The notes under the pieces were generated by a model. The model saw only the letters and a program-made list of their open reading frames with translations, had not been told where the DNA came from and did not search any database. Of a stretch of 64,000 nucleotides of DNA, positions 25,511 through 34,838 are shown in pieces; positions within the stretch are counted from its first letter, which is position 1; the number at the start of each line of letters is the position of its first letter. This DNA is from Clostridium sp. BSD9I1. Lineage in GTDB: Bacteria; Bacillota; Clostridia; Clostridiales; Clostridiaceae. The stretch is taken from the NCBI RefSeq assembly GCF_900185645.1, contig NZ_FYAM01000023.1, forward strand, positions 372,001 to 436,000. The letters are read 5' to 3'. Made by a program: the position numbers and the translations under genes.

Positions 25511-26983
25511 TTGTCGATAATTCAAAGTTTTCCCTTGATGGGTATTTTAATCCTATTCTTAGTAGCATTTACTATGCCACTTATTAAAAAAAATAATATG
25601 GTTAAATTCTTAAGCATTATTTCTTTTATAACGTGTCTAGTGTTATTTGGTATTTCATTAATATACACTATAGATAACGGAAGTTATTTTTATAGAATAG
25701 GACATTTTGATGCACCTTTTAGCATTGAGTTTAGGGTAGGAATTATAGAATGTATTATATCAGTGCTATTTGCATTTGTAGCATTGATGGTTACTTGGTA
25801 TTCTTGTTACAGTATAGAACATGATATAGATGAAAACAAGGTTTCAATGTATTATCTTTTGGTAAATATTCTTGTAGCATCTCTTTTAGGTATTATTTTT
25901 TCTAATGATATGTTTAATGTATATGTATTTATAGAAATAGGAAACCTAGCTTCTTGTGGGATAGTAATAGTTAAAGATAAAAAAGAAAATATAAAAGCAG
26001 GAATCAAATATATTATTATGAGTTGTCTTGGTTCAGGACTAGTACTTATGGGAATTGCATACCTGTATTCGATGACTGGACAACTTAATATGACATATAT
26101 GCATGAAAGTTTAGTAAACAGTTACGCTAATTACCCCCAAGCAATTCTTATAACACTAGGATTATTTACTATAGGACTAGGAGTTAAGAGTGCTATGTTT
26201 CCTCTTCATACATGGCTTCCAGATGCACATTCTAATGCACCAACATCTTCAAGTGCACTATTATCTTCACTTGTACTAAAAGCTTATGTAATATTTCTAC
26301 TTAAAGTGCTTTATAGAGTAATGGGCAAAGATATAATATCAAACTTTTCTATACTTAATATAATATTAGTTCTTGGATGCTTAGGCATGATAATGGGATC
26401 TGTATTGGCAATATTTCAAAAGAATTTAAAAAGAGTTATTGCTTATTCAACCGTAGCTCAAATGGGTTATATATTCTTTTCCATAGGTTTAGGTACGGAA
26501 CTAGGAGTTATAATGAGTATATTTCACATTATAGGTCATGCTGTGACAAAATCTGCATTATTTTTGTGCGCAGGAGCAATTATAGAAAAGTCAGGACAAA
26601 AGGAGTTACCTAATCTTAAGGGCATAGGAAAAGAAATGCCATATACATTAGGATTATTTTTTATAGCATCTTTATCAATGCTTGGAATACCTTTGCTTCC
26701 GGGATTTGTGAGTAAGTGGTATTTAGCACTTGGCAGTATAGAAGTGGATAAACTAATACTAATAGGTGTAATACTGATAAGTAGTCTTTTAAATGCTATA
26801 TACTACTTACCAATAGCAATAAATGGATTTTTTGGCGAAGAAAATTTAAATGGCAAGATATACAAAAGTAAAGATAAGTCTATAAAAGAATTAATACCAA
26901 TTATAATACTTGTTATAGCCATGTTATATGTTGGAATAGCTTCTGAAGAAATAATCAATTTGATAAGGGCAGGATTAGTATAG
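25511..26983 (+). CDS. mrpD: Antiporter subunit D (NuoM/N-like proton channel)
   Basis: The 490-residue protein has about 14 helices. The key charged residues of the NuoL/M/N-MrpD family are visible: a helix-5 Glu in YVFIEIGNLASC, a helix-7 Lys in GLGVKSAMFPLHTWLPDAH and a helix-8 Lys in SSLVLKAYVIFLLK. It corresponds to MbhH and should move H+ or Na+. TTG start at 25511. Confidence 0.93.
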   Translation: MSIIQSFPLMGILILFLVAFTMPLIKKNNMVKFLSIISFITCLVLFGISLIYTIDNGSYFYRIGHFDAPFSIEFRVGIIECIISVLFAFVALMVTWYSCYSIEHDIDENKVSMYYLLVNILVASLLGIIFSNDMFNVYVFIEIGNLASCGIVIVKDKKENIKAGIKYIIMSCLGSGLVLMGIAYLYSMTGQLNMTYMHESLVNSYANYPQAILITLGLFTIGLGVKSAMFPLHTWLPDAHSNAPTSSSALLSSLVLKAYVIFLLKVLYRVMGKDIISNFSILNIILVLGCLGMIMGSVLAIFQKNLKRVIAYSTVAQMGYIFFSIGLGTELGVIMSIFHIIGHAVTKSALFLCAGAIIEKSGQKELPNLKGIGKEMPYTLGLFFIASLSMLGIPLLPGFVSKWYLALGSIEVDKLILIGVILISSLLNAIYYLPIAINGFFGEENLNGKIYKSKDKSIKELIPIIILVIAMLYVGIASEEIINLIRAGLV

Positions 26984-26995
26984 GAGGAAATGGCT

Positions 26996-28450
26996 TTGAA
27001 CAATATAATTATTTTACTTCCAATCATTTTCCCCTTTTTAGCTGCTATTGTAGTAGCCACATTTGGGTTTAGTGAAAAGAGAAGAAATATATTTGCAGGC
27101 TCTGTTGTATTAATAAATTTAATCTTTGTAGTATATATAGCTAAAAAACTAGGAGAAGTTAGTCTGCATATTTTAAAAATAAATGAATTCTTAGATATAT
27201 ATTTTAAGATTGATAAGCTAAGTGTGTTTTTTTCATTGCTAGTATCAGTATTATGGATGTTTACAACTGTATACGCTATGGAATATATGAAGCATGAGGG
27301 AAAAGAAAAACGGTTCTTTTCATATTTCATCGCCACACTAGGAATAACACTAGGAATAGCCTTTGCAGGCAACTTAATTACATTATATTTCTTTTATGAA
27401 TTTTTAACACTAGCTACCTTTCCTTTAGTAATACATTCTGGAACTAAGGGGGCATTAGAAAGCGGCAAGAAATATTTGATATATTCTTTTGGTGGGGCAA
27501 CTTTAGCACTACTTGGAATGATTATTTTATTTAGTTTTACAAATAGCCTTGAATTTATTCCAGGTGGGATTATTGGAAAAAATATGCTAATAAATAAAAA
27601 TTATTACTTTATAAGCTATTTGGTTATGTTTATGGGTTTTGGAGTAAAGGCTGCGCTAGTACCATTTCACTCCTGGCTCCCTAAGGCTATGGTAGCTCCA
27701 ACCCCTGTAAGTTCACTACTTCATGCAGTGGCAGTAGTTAAATCTGGGGTATTTGCATTAACTAGAATCACTTATTATGTATTTGGAGCAGATGTTGTAA
27801 GAGCTACAGGAGCTAATAGATACTTAATTGTATTTGTAATAATTTCAATACTTATGGGATCCTTTCTTGCATTGCATCAAGAAAATCTTAAAAAGAGATT
27901 GGCCTATTCCACAATAAGCCAGTTAGGATATATTTTACTGGGAATACTTCTTTTGAATAGAAACTCTTTTATAGGAGCAATGCTGCATTTATTAAATCAC
28001 GCAGTAATAAAAATAACTTTATTCTTTTGTGTAGGAGCAATAATGTATACCACAGGTAAAACAGAAATAGGTCAAATAAAGGGAATAGGAAAAGCGATGC
28101 CTTTAACTATGTGGTGTTTTACAATATCATCCATTTCACTTATAGGGATTCCTCCAACTAACGGATTTGTAAGCAAGTGGTATTTAGCTCTAGGAGGACT
28201 TTCCGAAGGTAGGGCAGCTTTTCCTGTAATACTTTTATTAAGTGCACTACTTACGGCTATGTATCTTATACCTGTTGTAACTGTTGCTTTTTTTAAAAAA
28301 GAGGAAAGTGTAGTTACAGTAAAAAAAGAGGCTCCTTTAAAGATGTTGATTCCAATAATGGCTATAACTATAATTACAACGTTTTTAGGGCTTTTTCCTA
28401 ATCCAGTAATAGACTTCTTGACAAGTATGGCTCTTGAAGTTACAAATTAA
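26996..28450 (+). CDS. Second MrpD/NuoM-like proton-channel subunit
   Basis: A 484-residue paralogue of the preceding gene, with FFYEFLTLATFPLV, GFGVKAALVPFHSWLPKAM and HAVAVVKSGVFALTRI as the helix 5, 7 and 8 charge carriers. TTG 26996 has AGGAGG at 8-nt spacing; ATG 26990 is only 2 nt from it and is less likely. A second channel subunit of this size is not part of MbhA-H; it replaces the expected hydrogenase genes here. Confidence 0.88.
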   Translation: MNNIIILLPIIFPFLAAIVVATFGFSEKRRNIFAGSVVLINLIFVVYIAKKLGEVSLHILKINEFLDIYFKIDKLSVFFSLLVSVLWMFTTVYAMEYMKHEGKEKRFFSYFIATLGITLGIAFAGNLITLYFFYEFLTLATFPLVIHSGTKGALESGKKYLIYSFGGATLALLGMIILFSFTNSLEFIPGGIIGKNMLINKNYYFISYLVMFMGFGVKAALVPFHSWLPKAMVAPTPVSSLLHAVAVVKSGVFALTRITYYVFGADVVRATGANRYLIVFVIISILMGSFLALHQENLKKRLAYSTISQLGYILLGILLLNRNSFIGAMLHLLNHAVIKITLFFCVGAIMYTTGKTEIGQIKGIGKAMPLTMWCFTISSISLIGIPPTNGFVSKWYLALGGLSEGRAAFPVILLLSALLTAMYLIPVVTVAFFKKEESVVTVKKEAPLKMLIPIMAITIITTFLGLFPNPVIDFLTSMALEVTN

Positions 28451-28470
28451 ATTTGAGTGAGGTGAATTAT

Positions 28471-30456
28471 TTGAATCCAAGAATAGTACTGCTTTATATA
28501 ATACTTATACCATTTATAGGGTCGTTTATTGGATTCATTATTGGTAAAAAAGAAGAAAAGTGGAGAGATGTATTTAACATTGTAATGACCGGTTTCAACT
28601 TTTTACTAATAACTTCTCTATATAAAAATGTTATGAATGGAAAAATAGAAATTTTTATACCTAATATAATGGGTACAGGGCTTCAGTTTAAGTTAGATAT
28701 GTTTAGGTATATATTTGTATGGTTAACTGCTTTAATTTGGTTTTTGGTAACTATATATTCTACACAATATCTTATAAGTTATAAAAATAGAAATAGATAT
28801 TATTTATTTTTTATGCTTACTTACTGGAGTACCCTTGGCATATTTATATCACAAAACTTTTTGAATTTATTTACTTTCTTTGAAATAATGTCATTAACAT
28901 CTTATCCATTAATTATTCATGATGAAGATAAGTATTCACATGAAGCAGGAGAAACATATATAATAATGGCAGTAACAGGTGGACTAGTTCTTTTAATGGG
29001 ATTGTTTTTGCTTTACAATTACACTCAAACTTTAGATATATACGAGCTCAGATATCTTTTAAAGGATATGGGAAAAATAAAGTACGTTATTACTGGGCTT
29101 ATAATATTTGGATTTGGTATAAAAGCAGGGATGATGCCTTTACACATATGGCTTCCTAAAGCCCACCCAGCTGCTCCAGCTCCAGCTAGTGCTATATTAT
29201 CTGGGGTATTACTTAAAACAGGAATATTTGGTATCTTAATTACTGCAGAAATAATAGTTCCTGGAGACATATATGTGTCATTAGTATTACTCGTTTTAGG
29301 TTTTTTAACAATGTTTATAGGCGGGTTTTTAGCAATGTTCCAGAGGAATATAAAGAGGATACTTGCCTATAGTAGCATGAGTCAAATGGGATATATTATA
29401 GTTGGTATAGCACTTGTAGGAATGTTACAGGAGCACAAAGGGCTAGCGCTATATGCAACACTTTATCATATTATAAATCATATGATATTCAAGGTATTAC
29501 TATTTATGGGCGCAGGTATAATATATATGGCATTACATGAATTAAGCATCAATGGCATAGGTGGATTTGGGCGTAATAAAAAGATTTTAAAAATAGCATT
29601 CCTTATTGGACTTTGCGGAATAATAGGTATGCCAGGCTTTAATGGATTTATTAGTAAGAATATGCTTCATCATGCCTTAGCAGAAGCAGTTCATTTATAC
29701 GGAGGATTTTGGCTCCATTTTGGAGAAGTAATATTTACAATAAGTAGTGCGTTTACCACAGCATATCTTTTAAAGTTATTCATAGCAGTATTTATTGAAA
29801 AGAGCAATCAAGAAATAGATAATGTAAAAATGAAGATAACTGGAAGAGCTTTGGCACCTATGGCAGTGTTAGCACTTATGACGGTTTTTATAGGAGTTTA
29901 TCCACAATTTGTAATGAAAATACTTGATAAAGCTGTAGAAACCTTTAATATTTATCATAAAATAGATGTTCATTTTTATACTGTTGGAAATATAAAATCC
30001 TCATTTATTTCAATAGGGCTAGGAGTTCTAATATACGTATTTTTTATAAGAAAGGTACTAAAAAAGGGAAGCGGAGAAAACTGGTGGTATGAAAATACAG
30101 TTCTCAACTGGTTTAGTTTAGAAAAGAATGTATATATACCAGTATTCAAAGTATTATTCAAGATAAGTTCTTTTGTTCTAAAGCTATGCGATGAAGGATT
30201 ATTAAAACTTATTGAATTTGTAAGGAATACATTACGTAGCTTAGGGAAAATGCCATTAGAATATAATGTAAATTCCTCAGAAATGTTTATAGAAAAAATA
30301 AATCCTATGAATTATATAAATAAAACAAAAGTTACTGCTACCACAAATTTAAATAAAGAGATGGGTAAGGCTGGCTATAAAATGAATAGTATAACCTATT
30401 CTATATACATTTTTGGTGTAGTTCTTCTCATATGTTTAATAATACTTATATATTAG
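28471..30456 (+). CDS. Third proton-channel subunit, NuoL/MrpA-N-terminal-like with C-terminal extension
   Basis: The 661-residue protein has a channel core (TFFEIMSLTSYPLIIHDE, GIKAGMMPLHIWLPKAHPA, SGVLLKTGIFGIL) followed by about 150 residues containing two further helices and a soluble region, ending in a hydrophobic helix. It may take the MrpA/NuoL place, whose C-terminal domains are supplied by the separate MbhD- and MbhE-like genes. TTG 28471 has GAGGTG at 7-nt spacing and is preferred to TTG 28453. Last gene of the operon. Confidence 0.85.
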   Translation: MNPRIVLLYIILIPFIGSFIGFIIGKKEEKWRDVFNIVMTGFNFLLITSLYKNVMNGKIEIFIPNIMGTGLQFKLDMFRYIFVWLTALIWFLVTIYSTQYLISYKNRNRYYLFFMLTYWSTLGIFISQNFLNLFTFFEIMSLTSYPLIIHDEDKYSHEAGETYIIMAVTGGLVLLMGLFLLYNYTQTLDIYELRYLLKDMGKIKYVITGLIIFGFGIKAGMMPLHIWLPKAHPAAPAPASAILSGVLLKTGIFGILITAEIIVPGDIYVSLVLLVLGFLTMFIGGFLAMFQRNIKRILAYSSMSQMGYIIVGIALVGMLQEHKGLALYATLYHIINHMIFKVLLFMGAGIIYMALHELSINGIGGFGRNKKILKIAFLIGLCGIIGMPGFNGFISKNMLHHALAEAVHLYGGFWLHFGEVIFTISSAFTTAYLLKLFIAVFIEKSNQEIDNVKMKITGRALAPMAVLALMTVFIGVYPQFVMKILDKAVETFNIYHKIDVHFYTVGNIKSSFISIGLGVLIYVFFIRKVLKKGSGENWWYENTVLNWFSLEKNVYIPVFKVLFKISSFVLKLCDEGLLKLIEFVRNTLRSLGKMPLEYNVNSSEMFIEKINPMNYINKTKVTATTNLNKEMGKAGYKMNSITYSIYIFGVVLLICLIILIY

Positions 30457-30458
30457 TA

Positions 30459-30500
30459 AATAAGCCCTTAATGAATGAGTTCATTAAGGGCTTATTACTT
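30459..30500 (+). terminator. Terminator of the antiporter operon
   Basis: AATAAGCCCTTAATGAA and its perfect 17-nt complement enclose TGAG; the T tract after it is modest. Confidence 0.8.
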
Positions 30501-30601
30501 ATTCTTAGTAAGTAATAATTATTATTTATTTAAATTATAAAATATGATATTATATTAAAAGAATATAGAAAAGTTAAATGATGGATGGTAAGGAGTAATA
30601 T

Positions 30602-31246
30602 ATGAATATAGAAGAAAATTTAAATATTATACAAAAGGATCCATATTTTATAAAAAATATAGATAATCCTACAGAGGAAATGTGTTTATATGCTGTAAGA
30701 AATGCATGGAATGCAGTAAAATTTATAAAAAATCCTTCAATAGAGGTCATGGAAGAAGCAGTAAACAATAGGGGGTGGGCATTACAATTTATAAAATTAC
30801 CTCCTTATGAAATTCAAAAATTAGCAATACAGCGAGATGCAGATTCTATAAAATATCTAAAAGAACCATCTCTAGAACTACAACTTATGGCAGTTAAGAG
30901 GGATTGGAGTGTATTAAAATATATTGAAAATCCATTTTTAGAGGTTGAAAAAGTGGCAATAAATAAAAATGAAGAAGCAATGAGATACATTACTAACTTA
31001 AATGAAGAAAAATTAAGAGTATTTGTAGTGGAAAATATAAAGATAGTTAAGTATATAGATGAATATAATAAAAAACAGTTATTAGATACTATACAGCTTA
31101 AACTCGGAGAAGAAAATACAGATAATAAGTATGTAATAGACTTTATAGAATGTGAAGCATTGAAGTTTAATAGAATAAAGTTTATTCATAAGCACGGAAG
31201 TAAGAGAGCTAAGAAAATATTAGTAGATTATAAACTTGGAACATAA
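30602..31246 (+). CDS. DUF4116-like 22-residue repeat protein
   Basis: The 214-residue protein is built mostly of degenerate 22-residue units of the form AVxxxWxxVKFIKNPSxEVxEE, at least five in register between about residues 27 and 140. The pattern A-V near the start, I/L-K-Y/F-I in the middle and P near the end resembles DUF4116 repeats of unknown function. The predicted fold is an alpha solenoid, suited to protein binding. The C-terminal 50 residues are not repetitive. It is followed after 13 nt by a MoxR ATPase and then a VWA protein, so it may be their adaptor or substrate receptor. Confidence 0.65.
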   Translation: MNIEENLNIIQKDPYFIKNIDNPTEEMCLYAVRNAWNAVKFIKNPSIEVMEEAVNNRGWALQFIKLPPYEIQKLAIQRDADSIKYLKEPSLELQLMAVKRDWSVLKYIENPFLEVEKVAINKNEEAMRYITNLNEEKLRVFVVENIKIVKYIDEYNKKQLLDTIQLKLGEENTDNKYVIDFIECEALKFNRIKFIHKHGSKRAKKILVDYKLGT

Positions 31247-31259
31247 GGAGAGATGAAAA

Positions 31260-32396
31260 ATGAATTTTAATGATGCACTTTTAACAGTAAAACTTACATT
31301 AGAAAGCGGTGCAGTACCACTTTTAATAGGAGAAAGCGGTATAGGAAAGACTTCACTGATAAAAAAATTAGGTACTCATGAAAATTATTATGTAGTAAAT
31401 ATAGATGCTAATCTTTTAAAAGAAGGGGAAATAGGGGGACTTCCTACAGTAGAAGATTATATAATAAGTAAAGATGGAAATACAATTAAAAGCAAGAGAA
31501 CAATATATGCCATACATATAAAGCTTTTGCAAGTTGAGGAATATTTGAGAGAAAATAATAATGGCAAGGTATTATTATTTATAGATGAATTAAACAGATG
31601 TGAACATACAGTACAACAAGAGCTTATGAATTTAATATTAAACAGAGAAATAAATGGGTACATGTTACCTAAAAATGTATATGTTATTGCTGCTATGAAT
31701 CCTTCTAATAAGTACAATAAGTATCATCAAAGTGAATATCAAGTAGTAGATATGGATCCGGCGCAGGAGAATAGATTTGTTTGGATTGATATTGATTCAG
31801 ATACAAAATCTTGGCTTACATGGGCCATGAGCGAAGAAGGAAATATACATACAGATATTATTGAATTTATTGGAACCTTTCCAGATTATCTTCATACACC
31901 GTATATAGAGGAAAGTATTAAAGCAACGCCTCGAAGTTGGGAAAGGGTTTCAAAAGCCTATGGAGTTTATTTAAGTAATAAAAATAAATACCCTAGTAAA
32001 ATTTTTTATAATCTTGTAAGGGGAAATGTAGGCGGAAGCATAGCACAGGACTTTTTAAATTTTTTAGAAGAAAATAAAAATCCAATTATTAAACCCAAGG
32101 ATATATTTGAAAAGGGATATTTGAGTGATGAATTATATGTAAAGGTAAAAACTGAAAGTCATTCAAGACTTTATATTGCAGCTAAAAATGCTCTTTTATA
32201 TTTAAAGCACTCAGAACATGGAGAAAATGATATAAACTTATTTTCTGAGTTTATCCAGATGTATCCTAAGGATTTAAAAGTAGGTATAATGCAAGAGATT
32301 AAATTTAATTATAGTGATTCGTTATACAAGGAATTTTTAGATAATGATATATTTATTGAAGGATACTTTAGTCTATATGAAGATTTGGATGATTAA
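31260..32396 (+). CDS. MoxR-type AAA+ ATPase
   Basis: The 378-residue AAA+ protein has Walker A GESGIGKTSLIKKLG (about residues 23-37) and Walker B LLFIDELNRC. A stretch ending MLPKNVYVIAAMNPSN carries the sensor-1 Asn, and ATPRSWERV follows. MoxR-family ATPases act as chaperone-like remodelers together with VWA proteins; the gene directly after it encodes one. The C-terminal half is family-variable. Ribosome site AAGGAGAG. Confidence 0.88.
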   Translation: MNFNDALLTVKLTLESGAVPLLIGESGIGKTSLIKKLGTHENYYVVNIDANLLKEGEIGGLPTVEDYIISKDGNTIKSKRTIYAIHIKLLQVEEYLRENNNGKVLLFIDELNRCEHTVQQELMNLILNREINGYMLPKNVYVIAAMNPSNKYNKYHQSEYQVVDMDPAQENRFVWIDIDSDTKSWLTWAMSEEGNIHTDIIEFIGTFPDYLHTPYIEESIKATPRSWERVSKAYGVYLSNKNKYPSKIFYNLVRGNVGGSIAQDFLNFLEENKNPIIKPKDIFEKGYLSDELYVKVKTESHSRLYIAAKNALLYLKHSEHGENDINLFSEFIQMYPKDLKVGIMQEIKFNYSDSLYKEFLDNDIFIEGYFSLYEDLDD

Positions 32397-32407
32397 GGGA
32401 GGCATTG

Positions 32408-33802
32408 ATGAATAATAGTAGTTTTGAGGAATTAAGAAAAGAACTTTTAAAAGAAGTTTATGCTTTAGGAGAAGAGATCAGCAAAAGCGAAGGCTTTGCA
32501 GTGAAGTTTAATAAGCTAATAGAATATTGTACCTTTTCACTAATGGAGGGGGAAGATAACTTCTTTGGCTTATTTACTATGCAAATGAAAAGAAATATAA
32601 ATTATAATACCCTTAGTCCGCTGGGAACCACCGTATCCCTATCTCATTTTATATTACATTTTAATCCCACAATATTTTTACATTGCTCATTAAAGGAAAT
32701 GAGAGCTCTTATAAAACATGAAATATATCATATAATGTTTGGACATCTTAAAAGACATAAAGAACTTAGAAAGAAATATAGTGAATCTGTAGTAAATTTA
32801 GCTCTAGATATTTCTATAAATCAATATATTGAAAATTTACCATCATGGAGTCGCAGTATAAAGGAAGTAAGTTTATCCTATAATGTTGATTTAGAATATG
32901 AAGAGTCCGCAGAATACTATGCTGAAAAAATTCAAAATGCCATCGAGAAATTAATTAAGGATTCAGGCACAGAAATATCAAAAGAAGTATTTAATAAAAG
33001 TGAACCTGAAACTGAATATGTATTAGATATAGAAAAATCTCATGATATATGGACACAAGAAAATTATGATTTTAATATGGATTATATAAGTGAACTTACT
33101 AAAAAAACAGTTGAGAATGCAAAAAGGGGTAAAGTGCCTATATCAATAGAAAAAGCTATAAATTTATTAAATAAAAGAGCAGAAATATCTTGGAATGATT
33201 ATCTAAAAAGGGCCTTAGGCACAATGCCTTCAGGATATAAGAAAACAATAACTAGAAAGGATAGAAGGCAGCCAAATAGACTCGATCTAAGAGGAAGACT
33301 TTCAAATCATTTAGTACAAATAATAATAGCAATAGATATAAGTGGTAGCATAACAGATAAGGAAATAGACAAAATAATGATTGAAGTTTTAAATATAGTT
33401 AAAAATTATAAATCAGAAATTACAATAATAGAATGTGATAATATAATCAGAAGAGTTTACAAAGTTAAGAATAAAAAAGATGTGAAAGCAAAGTTGGAAA
33501 CAAAAGGTGGAACTGCTTTTTCTCCCATTTTCGAATATATACATAATAACAAGCTAGCAAATTATCTTCTAATATATTTTACAGATGGAGTAGGAGAAGA
33601 TGAGCTTACTGTAAAGCCTATAAACTATAAAACACTATGGGTTCTTACAGGAAAGGAAGAAGATTTATCTCTTAAAAATCCTCATGGTGAAATAAAAAAA
33701 TTATCTAATAAACCTACTATAAAAAATGATGTAAACATTGCAATAGAAGCAATGAAAGAAATAACTAAGGATTGGGCAGCAGCTGCAAATCAGTATATTT
33801 GA
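32408..33802 (+). CDS. VWA-domain protein with N-terminal HExxH metallopeptidase-like region
   Basis: The 464-residue protein combines a zincin-like motif KHEIYHIMFGHLKRH (about residues 104-118) with a C-terminal VWA-like domain. Its metal-binding MIDAS is in IAIDISGSITDKE, with KGGTAFSP and YFTDGVGEDE further on. This is the DUF2201-type architecture. It is the partner of the MoxR ATPase 11 nt upstream. Whether it cleaves protein is unknown. ATG 32408 was chosen over TTG 32405, which nearly touches GGGAGG. Confidence 0.85.
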   Translation: MNNSSFEELRKELLKEVYALGEEISKSEGFAVKFNKLIEYCTFSLMEGEDNFFGLFTMQMKRNINYNTLSPLGTTVSLSHFILHFNPTIFLHCSLKEMRALIKHEIYHIMFGHLKRHKELRKKYSESVVNLALDISINQYIENLPSWSRSIKEVSLSYNVDLEYEESAEYYAEKIQNAIEKLIKDSGTEISKEVFNKSEPETEYVLDIEKSHDIWTQENYDFNMDYISELTKKTVENAKRGKVPISIEKAINLLNKRAEISWNDYLKRALGTMPSGYKKTITRKDRRQPNRLDLRGRLSNHLVQIIIAIDISGSITDKEIDKIMIEVLNIVKNYKSEITIIECDNIIRRVYKVKNKKDVKAKLETKGGTAFSPIFEYIHNNKLANYLLIYFTDGVGEDELTVKPINYKTLWVLTGKEEDLSLKNPHGEIKKLSNKPTIKNDVNIAIEAMKEITKDWAAAANQYI

Positions 33803-33879
33803 TAAACTATATAATAAAATAAATTTAAAAGGAAATTATAATATATGATATTGTATTTGTAGGGAAGGATGTATACTAT

Positions 33880-34755
33880 ATGAATTTAAAAATAATAGAT
33901 AAGCCTATAGCATGGCATTTGAAAAATTTAATATTTATAATTATAGGTACGTTAATATCAGCTTTAGGTATTAATTTATTTATAGTAAATGCTAATCTTT
34001 TGAGTGGAGGAGTTTCAGGTATAGCTCTTATATTACAATATGTATTTAATATACCAGCAGGATATTCTACTCTTGCAATAAATATACCTCTTCTTTATTT
34101 AAGCTACAAAAAAATGGATTTAAGGTTTACCTTGTATACTATCATAGCTACTATTTCATTTTCTGTAATGCTTATAGTAACAAATTCACTACAAAATATA
34201 ATTTCTATAGATGATACTTTGCTGTTATCCCTGTATGGTGGAATATTAAATGGAGTAGGAGTAGGAATAGCTTTCACTTATTATGGTTCTACTGGAGGAC
34301 TTGACATAATATCTTCAGTTTTAAAAAGAAAAAATGAGAACTTTAATATAGGTACTACTAGTTTTATAGTAAATGCTGTAATAGTTCTAATAGGTGCGTT
34401 TATATTCGGAATTACTAGTGCATTGTATACATTGGTATCTATATATATAACAGCTTATATGATAGATATGGTTATTAAAGGTTTCGACAGAAAAAATAAG
34501 TTAATTTTTATAATAACTGAAAAAGAAAAAGAAGTTAGTGAAGCTATAATGCAAAGTTTAGGTAGAGGCGTTACCTTTTTGTATGGAGAAGGTGCATATA
34601 CTAATCTTGAAAGGAAAGTATTATACTGTGTAGTGCAACTTTCTCAAGTACCGCTTTTAAAACAAATGGTAAAAGAAATAGATGAAAATTCATTTATTTC
34701 TATATTGGATGTAGCTGAAGTGGAAGGAAAAGGCTTTAGAAAAGATTCTATATAA
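33880..34755 (+). CDS. YitT-family membrane protein
   Basis: The 291-residue protein has five or six membrane helices (DUF161; NANLLSGGVSGIALILQYVF, YYGSTGGLDIISSVL) and a C-terminal soluble DUF2179 domain of about 80 residues (RGVTFLYGEGAYTN). This is the YitT/YebE family, function unknown. It is monocistronic, upstream of transketolase with its own promoter. Confidence 0.88.
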   Translation: MNLKIIDKPIAWHLKNLIFIIIGTLISALGINLFIVNANLLSGGVSGIALILQYVFNIPAGYSTLAINIPLLYLSYKKMDLRFTLYTIIATISFSVMLIVTNSLQNIISIDDTLLLSLYGGILNGVGVGIAFTYYGSTGGLDIISSVLKRKNENFNIGTTSFIVNAVIVLIGAFIFGITSALYTLVSIYITAYMIDMVIKGFDRKNKLIFIITEKEKEVSEAIMQSLGRGVTFLYGEGAYTNLERKVLYCVVQLSQVPLLKQMVKEIDENSFISILDVAEVEGKGFRKDSI

Positions 34756-34778
34756 TACAAAAAAATTCTATATTTAAT

Positions 34779-34806
34779 TTGAAAAACTATAGTTTTAGTT
34801 TATAAT
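34779..34806 (+). promoter_or_regulatory. Promoter of tkt with a palindrome in the spacer
   Basis: TTGAAA (34779-34784), 16 bp, TATAAT (34801-34806). The perfect palindrome AAAACTATAGTTTT (34783-34796) fills the spacer and could be an operator. Confidence 0.55.
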
Positions 34807-34838
34807 ATAATAGAATAAGTTAGGAAGGTGATGATTAC

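Noticed and set aside
26803-27372. 189-codon minus-strand frame
   Set aside because: It is antisense to the junction of two proton-channel genes, which have clear family motifs in the other strand.
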